From Altererythrobacter sp. CAU 1644 (GTDB taxonomy: Bacteria > Pseudomonadota > Alphaproteobacteria > Sphingomonadales > Sphingomonadaceae), in contig NZ_CP121106.1 in the NCBI RefSeq assembly GCF_029623755.1, positions 682,001 through 746,000 on the forward strand: a stretch of DNA of 64,000 nucleotides, in the 5' to 3' direction. Under the pieces are notes generated by a model. It searched no databases. It saw nothing but the letters and a program-made list of their open reading frames with translations, and was not told where the DNA came from. Position 1 is the stretch's first letter. Each line of letters begins with the position of its first letter. The translations under genes and the position numbers were made by a program. Shown piece by piece: positions 56,180-64,000 of the stretch.

Positions 56180-57021
56180 GCGAAGCCTCCTACCAGATCA
56201 TCGCCGAACTGCTCGCCGCCCGGACCGGGCAGCAACTGACAGAAGGACGCCGCTGGCGTATCGGAACCTCGCTTTCGAGCATCTTCCGCGAGCGCGGGAT
56301 AACCAATGTCGATCAGCTCGTGTGCCTGCTCACCATGCCCGGCGAAACGCAGCTGGTGCAGGATGTGGTCGAGGCGTTGCTCAACAACGAGACCTATTTC
56401 TTCCGCGACAAGCCGACCTTCGATCAACTGCCCGCTGAAATCTTCCCGATCCTGGCCGAGCGACGTTCGGCCAAGCGGCGGCTGCAGATCTGGTGTGCCG
56501 GATGTTCGACCGGGCAAGAAGCCCATTCGCTGGCAATCCAGTTCGCCGAGCAGGCGGCCCAATGGGAAGGCTGGTCGATCGACATTCTCGGCACCGATAT
56601 TTCGCAGAAGGCCATCAGCGTCGCGCGCAGTGGGCACTACAGCCAGTTCGAGGTCCAGCGCGGGCTCAGTGTGTCGCAGATGCTGAACTATTTCGATGAG
56701 ACCGCCTCCGGATGGCAGATGCATTCGTCGACCCGATCGATCGTGCGGTTCCAGCAGCACAACATCCTCGATCCGGCGCCCTGTCGCCAGCCGTTCGACC
56801 TGATCCTGTGTCGCAATGTCCTGCTGTATTTCGACGGTCCGACCCGTACCCAGGCATTCGACCGACTGCACCAGGCCTTGGCCCCGGACGGCTTCCTGAT
56901 GCTGGGCGCCGGCGAAACCGTGGTCGGGCAGACCCAAATGTTCGAATCCGCGGCCCGCAGGCCAAGTATCTACGAGCCGGTTTCGGCGATGCGCAGCGTC
57001 CAGCAGGCGCTGGCCGGGTAG
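56170..57021 (+). CDS. cheR: CheR chemoreceptor methyltransferase
   Basis: A 283-residue SAM-dependent enzyme that methylates receptor glutamates. GTG 56170 lies inside the cheB end, with GGGAG 7 nt upstream, and gives the normal N-terminal helical domain (VEISEASYQIIAELLAARTG). Catalytic-domain features: NNETYFFRDK, SAM loop WCAGCSTGQEAHSLAI (the usual form is GCSTGEEPYS) and DLILCRNVLLYFD. It closes the cheAWYBR series. Confidence 0.93.
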   Translation: MEISEASYQIIAELLAARTGQQLTEGRRWRIGTSLSSIFRERGITNVDQLVCLLTMPGETQLVQDVVEALLNNETYFFRDKPTFDQLPAEIFPILAERRSAKRRLQIWCAGCSTGQEAHSLAIQFAEQAAQWEGWSIDILGTDISQKAISVARSGHYSQFEVQRGLSVSQMLNYFDETASGWQMHSSTRSIVRFQQHNILDPAPCRQPFDLILCRNVLLYFDGPTRTQAFDRLHQALAPDGFLMLGAGETVVGQTQMFESAARRPSIYEPVSAMRSVQQALAG

Positions 57022-57051
57022 CGCCGGGAAGGGCGGCAGAGCGGCGCGGAT

Positions 57052-57116
57052 GAAGGTAAAGATTGGGTTTACCCTTCCTTAGCGAATGCCGGTTATGCCG
57101 CTCTACAGAAGGTAAA
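57052..57116. repeat. Three-copy GAAGGTAAA element before the GGDEF-EAL gene
   Basis: GAAGGTAAA occurs at 57052-57060 and again at 57108-57116. An inverted version TTTACCCTTC with one extra base lies at 57068-57077. The first and inverted copies can form a hairpin of about 9 bp followed by TT. AT-rich for this genome. It could be a weak terminator for cheR or a regulator site for the next pair of genes. Confidence 0.45.
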
Positions 57117-57141
57117 TTTGCGCGTTCAACGGGGGGAATTT

Positions 57142-58674
57142 GTGGCTCAAAGGCAGGCGCCTTCACAATTGACATCGGCATCGTTGGTGGTTGCCCCGTT
57201 GGCTATTCTAACGGTCATATTCGGCTTGTTTGCGCTTGCCGTCTGGATCAGCGACACGACCCGCGTTGTCTCGCCCCAGCCGATGATCATCGCTGGCGTG
57301 CTACTGTATGCGGCAACCATCTTCGGCCTGGGCCGCGCCGGTGTCGAAGATATCCGCGAGGCCAAGACTGCCGGCCTGGTGGACTCGCTGACTGGCCTTC
57401 CCAACCGCCGCGCACTTCATACCGATTTCTCCGAACATGCCACGCCGGGCGAGGAAGTCGCCCTGGCGCTGCTTGATCTCGACAGTTTCAAGCAGGTCAA
57501 CGATCACTTCGGGCATCTGTTCGGCGACCAGTTGATCGATGCGTGCGCCAAGATCCTGAAGGAACTGTGCGGCCAGGAAGCGCACTGCTATCGCCTTGGC
57601 GGAGACGAATTCGCGATCATGAAGGTAGGCCCCGTTGCCGGGACCATCGTCGAAAGCATCTGCCGCAAGATCATCGAACAGCTTTCCAAGCCCATCAGCA
57701 TGGAAGAACGCAGCATCGCTGTCGGAGTCAGCATCGGGCTGTCGCGCAGTTCCGGGCGCGACGGGATTTCCTCGTCCGAACTGCTCCGTCGCAGCGACGT
57801 CGCCATGTATGCCTCGAAGCGTGGCGGCCGGATGCGTTGCACCTGGTTCAGCGAGGATTTCGATCGCGACCGCGAGGCTGTGCGCGAGCTCGACAACGAG
57901 TTGCGTTCAGCCCTGGCGAACGAGGAGTTCAGGGTATTCTACCAGCCGCTGGTTGACGCGGACACGCACAAGATCGTGGCTGTCGAAGCTCTCCTGCGCT
58001 GGGATCGCCCGGATGGCGAGCCGATCGGGCCCAACATCTTCATTCCCGTCGCCGAGGAATCGGGGCTGATCAATGCCATCGGCCTGTGGGTTCTGCGCCG
58101 CGCCTGTACCGATGCCATGGCCTGGGGCGACATCACGCTGTCAGTAAACATCTCGGCGGCCCAGTTGCGGAATCCCGAATTCCCGGTGCAGCTCGGCTAC
58201 ATCCTCGAAGAGACCAACTTCCCGCCGCATCGCCTCGATCTCGAGGTGACGGAAACCTGCCTCGTGCTCGACCCTGTGGTCGCAGAGCGTAGCCTCAACG
58301 TGATCCGCGAGTTCGGCGTCAATGTCTCGCTCGACGACTTTGGGACCGGTTACGCATCGATCGGATTCCTGCGCCAGTTCCGTTTCGAGAAACTCAAGCT
58401 CGACCGCTCGCTCGTCGTGCAAGCGGGGATGGACGATGGATCGCGCGCCATGATGCTGTCGAGCATTGCCATGGCCCGCGCGCTCAAGATGGGCGTCACC
58501 GCTGAAGGCGTCGAGACGGAAGATCAGGCTACGCTGGTGCGAACCGCGGGCTGCGACCAGATCCAGGGCTGGCTTTTCTACAAGGCGATGCCCTTTGGCG
58601 AAGTAGAGGCACTGATCGGTGCCCAGAATGACATGATGGGCCGCCAGCGGGCGGGCCGGGGGAATGCCGCATGA
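57142..58674 (+). CDS. Membrane GGDEF-EAL cyclic-di-GMP enzyme
   Basis: A 510-residue two-domain protein that can make and break cyclic-di-GMP. GTG 57142 with GGGGGGAA upstream is the preferred start; TTG 57118 is also open. Two N-terminal TM segments (about residues 13-33 and 47-65) lead to a GGDEF domain ([12 protein letters not shown], intact [10 protein letters not shown]) without an upstream RxxD inhibitory site. The EAL domain has [30 protein letters not shown] and EGVETEDQ, all consistent with an active phosphodiesterase. It overlaps the chemoreceptor gene by 4 nt. Confidence 0.95.
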   Translation: MAQRQAPSQLTSASLVVAPLAILTVIFGLFALAVWISDTTRVVSPQPMIIAGVLLYAATIFGLGRAGVEDIREAKTAGLVDSLTGLPNRRALHTDFSEHATPGEEVALALLDLDSFKQVNDHFGHLFGDQLIDACAKILKELCGQEAHCYRLGGDEFAIMKVGPVAGTIVESICRKIIEQLSKPISMEERSIAVGVSIGLSRSSGRDGISSSELLRRSDVAMYASKRGGRMRCTWFSEDFDRDREAVRELDNELRSALANEEFRVFYQPLVDADTHKIVAVEALLRWDRPDGEPIGPNIFIPVAEESGLINAIGLWVLRRACTDAMAWGDITLSVNISAAQLRNPEFPVQLGYILEETNFPPHRLDLEVTETCLVLDPVVAERSLNVIREFGVNVSLDDFGTGYASIGFLRQFRFEKLKLDRSLVVQAGMDDGSRAMMLSSIAMARALKMGVTAEGVETEDQATLVRTAGCDQIQGWLFYKAMPFGEVEALIGAQNDMMGRQRAGRGNAA

Positions 58675-60485
58675 GTGCGATCGAAGATATTGCCAACCAG
58701 CTGCAGTTCGAAGTCGACGGCCAGGCCGATGCGCAAGCACCCGGTGATGCCGTGAAGTCGTCTGCGCCATGGCATCTTGTCAGCAACTGGTTCCAGGACC
58801 TGTCGCTTGCAGGCAAGATGCGCACGATCCTGACCAGCCTGCTGGGCACCTTCGTGCTGATGGGCATTATCGTCGCAGTCGGACTGTCGAGCCTCTATGG
58901 CAAGACCACGGTCAACGGCGAGCTCAAGAACACCGTGATCAGCGCCGCCGACCTCAAGGGCGAATGGGGTTCGCTTCGGTACAACACCGTTCGTTATATC
59001 CTCGGCAGCGAACAGGCCGCACTCGAACGCGTCAGAGCGACCCAGGCGGACGTCACCACGGAAATCGAAAGCATCGAGCGCACGATCGATCGATTTGCCC
59101 CGCAATTCTCGGAAGATATCGACACTTTGCGGACCGACGTCCAGGCCTACAACGCCAAGTTCGAGGAATTGCGCGCCAATCTTGACACCAACGGTCGCGA
59201 TGAGCGCAGCGTCTCGCTGGCCTACGAATTGTCGGAGCGGGGTGACGCCCTCTTCGTCGAGGTAGACCAGTTCGAAACGGACTTGCGTGCCCTGGTCGAT
59301 TCCGACGAACAGGCCGGGCTCGCTTACTTCTTCAACATGGTGAACATCCTGCTGGTCCTTACCATCCTGGTCGCGGCCATCATGTTCTTCAGCCTTCGCT
59401 ACATCGGCGGCAACCTGCTCAAGAAGATCGGCGAGATCACTGCTGGCATGACCCGGCTGGCCCAGGGCGACCGTCACTTCGAGATCGAGGGGATCGAGCG
59501 CAAGGACGAGATCGGCGAGATGCTCAAGGCGCTTGAGCTGTTCAAGCGCGCGAATATCCGGCTCGAAAAATGGGCCGAAGAACGCGCCGAAGTGGCCCAG
59601 GGCGATCTCAAGGCGCACGAAGAACGCGAGGCCGAGCGGCGGCGGATCCTGATGGACCTTGCCGAGCAATTCGAACGCACCGTGGGCGATGTCGTGGGCG
59701 GCGTGGCCGCAGCGTCGAGCCAGTTGCAGATGACGGCCACCGGCATGGCGACCTCGGCCGAAGAGTCGACCCGCCAGACGGCGGAAGTCGCCAGGTCGAT
59801 GGAAGAAGCCAATGCGGGCGCGACCTCGGCGGCAGCGGCGAGCGATGAATTTGCCATGTCGATCGGCGAGATCAGCCGGCAGGCCGCATCGTCGGCCGAA
59901 CTGGCGCGCAAGGCTACGCTCTCGGCAACAGAGGCGGACACGACCATTTCGGCATTGTCATCCTCGGCCGACCAGGTCGGCCAGATCGTCGAGCTGATCC
60001 AGACCATCGCTCAGCGCACCAACCTGCTCGCGCTCAACGCCTCGATCGAGGCAGCGCGTGGTGGCGAGGCAGGCCGCGGATTCGCGGTTGTGGCTTCCGA
60101 GGTCAAGGAATTGGCGATGCAGACCAGCCGTGCGACCGAGCAGGTCGCCGAGCAGATCCGCGCCATGCAGGATTCAACCGGGGCCAGCGTGGGAGCGCTG
60201 CGCACCATCGTCGACCAGATCCAGCAACTCGAATCGACGGCGGTGTCGATCGCATCCGCGGTCGATCAGCAATCGGTTGCGGGCCAGGACCTTGCCCGCA
60301 GTATCGATCTCGCGGCACGCAGCACCGACAAGGTATCGAGCCATATCGACGACGTGCGCGAGCTGTCGCTTTCGACCGGTGCCGCCGCTGCCCAGGTGCT
60401 CTCCTCGGCAACCGAACTCGAAGGTCAGGCCTCGACGCTGCGTTCGCAGATGCAGGACTTCCTCGGCTCGCTGCGGCGCGGCTAA
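58671..60485 (+). CDS. Methyl-accepting chemotaxis protein
   Basis: A 604-residue receptor. A cytosolic leader of about 45 residues precedes TM1 (about 56-76). A helical extracytoplasmic sensor of about 140 residues follows ([20 protein letters not shown] onward, four-helix-bundle-like), then TM2 (about 222-245), HAMP (about 246-300) and the signalling domain with tip [19 protein letters not shown]. Ligand unknown. No C-terminal NWETF-like pentapeptide to tether CheR/CheB. Translationally coupled to the GGDEF-EAL gene and next to cheAWYBR, so probably feeds this CheA. Confidence 0.94.
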   Translation: MSAIEDIANQLQFEVDGQADAQAPGDAVKSSAPWHLVSNWFQDLSLAGKMRTILTSLLGTFVLMGIIVAVGLSSLYGKTTVNGELKNTVISAADLKGEWGSLRYNTVRYILGSEQAALERVRATQADVTTEIESIERTIDRFAPQFSEDIDTLRTDVQAYNAKFEELRANLDTNGRDERSVSLAYELSERGDALFVEVDQFETDLRALVDSDEQAGLAYFFNMVNILLVLTILVAAIMFFSLRYIGGNLLKKIGEITAGMTRLAQGDRHFEIEGIERKDEIGEMLKALELFKRANIRLEKWAEERAEVAQGDLKAHEEREAERRRILMDLAEQFERTVGDVVGGVAAASSQLQMTATGMATSAEESTRQTAEVARSMEEANAGATSAAAASDEFAMSIGEISRQAASSAELARKATLSATEADTTISALSSSADQVGQIVELIQTIAQRTNLLALNASIEAARGGEAGRGFAVVASEVKELAMQTSRATEQVAEQIRAMQDSTGASVGALRTIVDQIQQLESTAVSIASAVDQQSVAGQDLARSIDLAARSTDKVSSHIDDVRELSLSTGAAAAQVLSSATELEGQASTLRSQMQDFLGSLRRG

Positions 60486-60511
60486 CGCACTTCCCATGAT
60501 GAATAGCTGCG

Positions 60512-60539
60512 ACGGATCCGATCGGTCGATCGGATCCGT
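60512..60539. repeat. 28-bp near-perfect palindrome after the chemoreceptor gene
   Basis: ACGGATCCGATC (60512-60523), centre GGTC, then GATCGGATCCGT (60528-60539): a 12-bp perfect stem with a tetraloop, 26 bp after the receptor stop and 148 bp before the TIR gene. No T tract follows. It may be a transcript-end hairpin or a dimer-binding site. Confidence 0.6.
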
Positions 60540-60687
60540 GCCAACTCGCGCCGGCCGCCGATAGGCTGCCGACAGGCCGCCCTACCCCATCGTGATCGCG
60601 GCCTTGTCGCTGAATCAAAACGGCATTCGACAGATGGGTTGCGGAAGGATAGACTTCACGCTCCGATCAGCCTCTGTAGGGGGAAGT

Positions 60688-62682
60688 ATGGAGGTCGGCG
60701 ACACGCCAGACAAGCCGCAGACGGCAGGCCTTCAGACCGTCTTCTTGAGTTATACGCACGCCGACCGTGGTCGTGCAGAAGAGATTATTGCCATCATTCG
60801 GCAAGCCGGTTTCAACGTCTGGTGGGATGGACTCATCGGCGGAGGGGCCCGCTTCGGCGACATAACCGAAGAAAAGCTGCAGCAGGCAAAGGCGGTCGTG
60901 GTGCTGTGGTCGGCCAGCTCCATCAAGTCGCACTGGGTGAAGGACGAGGCGACCTGGGGGCGCGACAAGGAACGCCTCATCCCGGTTTCCATCGACGGCA
61001 CCGAACCCCCGCTGGGCTTTCGGCAAGTGCAATTCCTCGACGTCTCGCGGGCCGGCAACGATACCTCGCACCCCGCCTTCATCGAACTCGTCAGGGCGCT
61101 TGAGAGGCTGCACGGGATTTCGAAAGGCGGCGACGAGGCAGACGAAGTGCTTGCGGAAGGGGCAGGAGCAGCGTCCCTCGGTGCGGCGGCCACGCCCCGG
61201 CGCAAGATCACGGTCGATCGCCGCGCCGCGATCGTCGGCGGTGCGACGCTAGGGGTGGCGGCTGTCGGACTGGCCGGGTGGAAGCTCGGCCTCTTTGGCG
61301 GGAATACGGTGAGCAACAGTATCGCGGTGTTGCCCTTCGCCCGGATCGGAGTGGATGAGGAACAGGCGATCTTTGCCGATGGTCTCGCCGCGGAAGTAAG
61401 GGCGCAACTCGCGCGCAACCCGTTGCTGCGGGTGGCGGCGCAGGTCTCGTCCAACAGCTTCACCGAAACCGAAGAGGATGCAAAGTCGATTTGCCGTGCA
61501 TTGGGTGTCGCATACCTGCTCGGCGGGAACGTGAGAATTGCCGGCGACCGCGTGCGCGTGGTGGCCGAACTGACCGACGGCAAGACCGGGTTCAGTCCCT
61601 GGACCGAGACCTACGAACAGGAACTCGACGATATCTTTGCCATTCAGGGCGCCATCGCCAGCTCGGTGGTCAGGCAGTTGTCCGCGCAGATGGACGATAG
61701 CGGCGCGAATGCGAACGGCCAGGTCGGCGGCACCACGAGCATAGCCGCCTATGATGCCTATCTGAGGGGGCTGGAGCTCTACGATTCCGGGACCGATGAA
61801 TCGACCGACCGCCAGGCACTGGCCAAGTTCGACGAAGCCATCAGCATCGATCCACAATATGCGGCGGCGCATGCTGCCAAAGGGCGCGTGCTCACGCTGA
61901 TCGGAAACCTCTACGCCGGTCCGGAAGAGCGCAAAGGGCTCTACGACACGGCGATCGCTGCCGCCGACACGGCCGCCGGGATCGCTCCCAAGTTCGCCGA
62001 TGCCCATCTGGTCAAGGGCTACGCCATCGTCATGGGCCGGCTCGACATGCGCTCGGCACGCAAGCCCTACGAGGACGCCTACGAACTGGGCAAGGGCGAT
62101 GCCGACATCTTGAGCCGCTATGCCAGTTTCCAGGCCCGCATCGGGGAAGATGCCAAGGCAAGCGCAGCGATCGAAGCCGCCAGCGGGCTCGACCCGCTCA
62201 ACGCCCGAACTTTCCGCAACAAGGGCAACATCGCCTACGACGCAGGCAGTTACAACGAAGCGCTGGCCGCGTTCGAACAGGCGCAGGGGATCCAGGAGAA
62301 CCTGTCGAGCTATCACTATTTCGTCGGATCGACCAAGCTGATGCTGGGCGATCTTGAGGGCGCGAAGGCCGATTTCGAGGCGGAATCCTTCCCCGTCTGG
62401 CGCCTGACGGGCGGGGCCATCGTCGAACACCTGCTCGACAATCAGGCCAAGGCGGAAAGCTACCTCGAAGAACTCCAGCAGGTACAGGGCGACAAGAGCA
62501 ATTACCAATATGCGCAGATCTACGCGCAATGGGGCCGGATCGAGGAAGCGCTCGCCGCGCTCGCCGCAGCCTGGCGCCTGCGCGACAGCGGGCTGGTGCA
62601 ACTGTATCGCGATCCCTTGCTCAAGCCGCTGGAGCGCACGAGTGCCTTTCGCGATTTGGTCGCACGAATGGGATTTGTTTGA
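60688..62682 (+). CDS. TIR - transmembrane - TolB/FlgO-like - TPR protein
   Basis: A 664-residue protein from ATG 60688 (GGGGGAAG upstream). N-terminal TIR domain (about 17-140): VFLSYTHADRGRAEEII, FNVWWDGLIGGG and SHWVKDEATWG, where Glu87 matches the catalytic glutamate of NAD-cleaving TIR proteins. One TM segment (about 179-203) follows, then a TolB/FlgO-like alpha-beta domain (211-330; SIAVLPFARI, IFADGLAAEVRAQLARNPLLRV) and TPR repeats to the C terminus (from about 345). This layout also occurs with adenylate-cyclase heads in bacteria. Role unknown: sensing, signalling or defence. Next to a lipoprotein gene. Confidence 0.85.
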   Translation: MEVGDTPDKPQTAGLQTVFLSYTHADRGRAEEIIAIIRQAGFNVWWDGLIGGGARFGDITEEKLQQAKAVVVLWSASSIKSHWVKDEATWGRDKERLIPVSIDGTEPPLGFRQVQFLDVSRAGNDTSHPAFIELVRALERLHGISKGGDEADEVLAEGAGAASLGAAATPRRKITVDRRAAIVGGATLGVAAVGLAGWKLGLFGGNTVSNSIAVLPFARIGVDEEQAIFADGLAAEVRAQLARNPLLRVAAQVSSNSFTETEEDAKSICRALGVAYLLGGNVRIAGDRVRVVAELTDGKTGFSPWTETYEQELDDIFAIQGAIASSVVRQLSAQMDDSGANANGQVGGTTSIAAYDAYLRGLELYDSGTDESTDRQALAKFDEAISIDPQYAAAHAAKGRVLTLIGNLYAGPEERKGLYDTAIAAADTAAGIAPKFADAHLVKGYAIVMGRLDMRSARKPYEDAYELGKGDADILSRYASFQARIGEDAKASAAIEAASGLDPLNARTFRNKGNIAYDAGSYNEALAAFEQAQGIQENLSSYHYFVGSTKLMLGDLEGAKADFEAESFPVWRLTGGAIVEHLLDNQAKAESYLEELQQVQGDKSNYQYAQIYAQWGRIEEALAALAAAWRLRDSGLVQLYRDPLLKPLERTSAFRDLVARMGFV

Positions 62683-62760
62683 TAGTCAGGCGCAGGTTCG
62701 GGCCAACCGGACTGCGAAAAAGGGGTCTGCAGAAGCTCTTGCAACAGAGGGAGTAGTGCA

Positions 62761-63012
62761 ATGAAATTTGGAAAGGCAGCGATCGCCGCATGCTTGGTAA
62801 GCGGGCTGGCATTGGCGGGATGCACCAACGAAGAAGCAAAGGAGGACGAGGCTCCACCGGCAGCCGACACCGACCCGGCTCCTGCCGAGCCTGAAGCGAC
62901 AGATGAACCTGCGACGGAAGATTCGGCCGCCGAAGCCGCCGATCCGATGCAGAGCGAGAGGGAACGCACTGGTCCAGACGAACGCACCGGACCCGACGAA
63001 ATCGCGCAATAA
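62761..63012 (+). CDS. Small acidic lipoprotein with short C-terminal repeat
   Basis: An 83-residue predicted lipoprotein; the lipobox LALAGCT puts the lipidated cysteine at residue 21. The mature part is Ala/Glu/Asp/Pro-rich and ends with a duplicated ERTGPD unit. A GAGGGAG site lies upstream of ATG 62761. No family recognised. It lies 78 bp after the TIR gene on the same strand and may be co-transcribed with it. Confidence 0.75.
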   Translation: MKFGKAAIAACLVSGLALAGCTNEEAKEDEAPPAADTDPAPAEPEATDEPATEDSAAEAADPMQSERERTGPDERTGPDEIAQ

Positions 63013-63054
63013 GCGCTACTGACGCAGTCGCTCAATCGATAGTGATCGGGGGAT

Positions 63055-64000
63055 CTACGGTATCCGGTGGATCCCCCTCACCCTCGATGCGCTGATCGCG
63101 CGGTCGATCCATTCACGATAGCTGGCAACCCGGGTGTAGACGCCCGGGTAATTGCTTTGCGCACAACCGATGCCCGCAGCAACAATCCCGACCAGTTGTC
63201 GGCTGCGCCCCGCCTGACGGGACAAGGGCCCACCACTATCACCGTAGCAGGCGTCGCGCCCCGCGATGGGCGACCGGGCACAGATGATGTCTTGCGGATT
63301 GTAGGAAGAGAATTGGCGATAGCGCGCGCAGGTCCCCGGATCGAGCGAGGCGATGGTCAGCTTCATGAGGTCCTGGGAATTGCGCTGCGTCCGGTTATGG
63401 ATGTCGAGCAAGGGGTTGGTGCCCTCCTCGGTTGCCCCGGTGAAGCCCCAGCCGGTGACCATGAGCGGCGTGTTCTCCGCCAGCCTCGCCCGGCCTTGCG
63501 GCGCCAGTGCGATGGTCCCCAGCATGCCCTTGTTCTGCAGGCGATCGAGCCGGGCATCGGTGCGGATTCGAATGATCGCAATGTCGGCATTGTCCTCGGC
63601 CTTGCCATATCCCTCGTGAATGACGATCGATTCGATCGGGAAGTTGCTCCCGCCATTCGCGATGTCGAGCGTTCCAAGCCGGACCTGGAGATCGTTAAGC
63701 GCCCGCGTCGAAACGCAATGGGCCGCGGTCAGGATGATCCCCGGCGCGATATAGGATCCCCCGCACTTGTGCGCTTTCTCGAAATTGAGCCGCTGGATGC
63801 GCCCGACACCGGGCCGGCCAGAGGTTTCCAGCGGCGGCCCCACATCGGGCAGGAACAACTGGGCCTGCCACTTGCCATCAGCGCGACCGGCGACCTGCCC
63901 GCCGACCATCCGGGCCACGGGCAAGACCGGCTCGCTCAGCATCACGCGATCGAGCGCGATCCCGAACCCGGTATATCTCTTGGTATCGAACTCGCCCTGC
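63055..64000 (-). CDS. Trypsin-like serine protease, 5' end outside the window
   Basis: The frame is open from 63055 to the window edge with no stop, so the N terminus is missing. A GTG/ATG pair at 63945/63942 is possible, but codons upstream of it continue coding-like. Chymotrypsin-fold residues are complete: His76 in LTAAHCVST, Asp121 in DNADIAIIRI and Ser237 in CYGDSGGPLS (numbered from 63945). Asp231 sits six before the serine, predicting cleavage after Lys/Arg. Probably exported. It is convergent with the lipoprotein gene, 42 bp away. Confidence 0.88.
   Translation of the reverse strand, partial: QGEFDTKRYTGFGIALDRVMLSEPVLPVARMVGGQVAGRADGKWQAQLFLPDVGPPLETSGRPGVGRIQRLNFEKAHKCGGSYIAPGIILTAAHCVSTRALNDLQVRLGTLDIANGGSNFPIESIVIHEGYGKAEDNADIAIIRIRTDARLDRLQNKGMLGTIALAPQGRARLAENTPLMVTGWGFTGATEEGTNPLLDIHNRTQRNSQDLMKLTIASLDPGTCARYRQFSSYNPQDIICARSPIAGRDACYGDSGGPLSRQAGRSRQLVGIVAAGIGCAQSNYPGVYTRVASYREWIDRAISASRVRGIHRIP

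Overview
The window reads as chromosome of an alphaproteobacterium of the Sphingomonadales, most likely the Erythrobacteraceae (Erythrobacter / Qipengyuania / Altererythrobacter type). The support is high GC, dense gene packing with many 1-4 nt ATGA-type overlaps, an Entner-Doudoroff operon, an RcdA-type (DUF1465) cell-cycle protein, PtsP of the nitrogen PTS, and large TonB-dependent receptors. The genus is inference. I see no insertion sequence, prophage, CRISPR array or rRNA. No stretch above 300 bases lacks a gene, and all intergenic gaps are under about 210 bp. Bases 1-41 hold only the leader of sppA.

Layout. 42-5100: sppA, then a TetR regulator divergent from a TonB-dependent receptor, with a 23-bp palindromic operator candidate between them. 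5207-9422: tRNA-Val(CAC), polyphosphate genes ppx and ppk on the minus strand, and a small basic protein followed by a clear terminator. 9493-16827: a sulfotransferase, serS-surE-K+ channel, rimO-yjbQ and a transglutaminase-like protein. 16970-24587: a tightly overlapping central-carbon operon zwf-edd-glk-eda-ppc. It has no pgl, and the ppc product departs from the PEP carboxylase consensus at several catalytic positions. 24693-30796: L,D-transpeptidase, tilS (no ATG/GTG/TTG start ahead of its P-loop), cpoB, rodZ and ptsP. 30910-35136: two small DUF465 proteins, rcdA, glpK, an MBL-fold hydrolase and a DUF4230 protein. 35133-46627: an acyl-CoA synthetase, several unknown membrane proteins, nadA, an old-yellow-enzyme reductase, lipB, a phospholipid-methyltransferase-like protein, an MFS transporter and an ArsC-like protein. 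46731-51745: a siderophore receptor with two Fur-box-like sites, an orphan [2Fe-2S] subunit, a class II aldolase and a MATE exporter.

51767-60485 is a compact chemosensory cluster, cheA-cheW-cheY-cheB-cheR. It is followed by an overlapping pair encoding a membrane GGDEF-EAL protein and a methyl-accepting chemotaxis protein, so chemosensing and cyclic-di-GMP signalling sit side by side. CheA lacks an obvious CheY-binding P2 domain. It carries two CheW-like domains and ends in a degenerate receiver. 60688-64000 holds a TIR - transmembrane - TolB/FlgO-like - TPR protein that keeps the TIR catalytic glutamate, a small acidic lipoprotein and, convergent, a trypsin-family protease that runs off the window. 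This TIR neighbourhood and the chemosensory/c-di-GMP cluster are the best candidates for little-described biology here.
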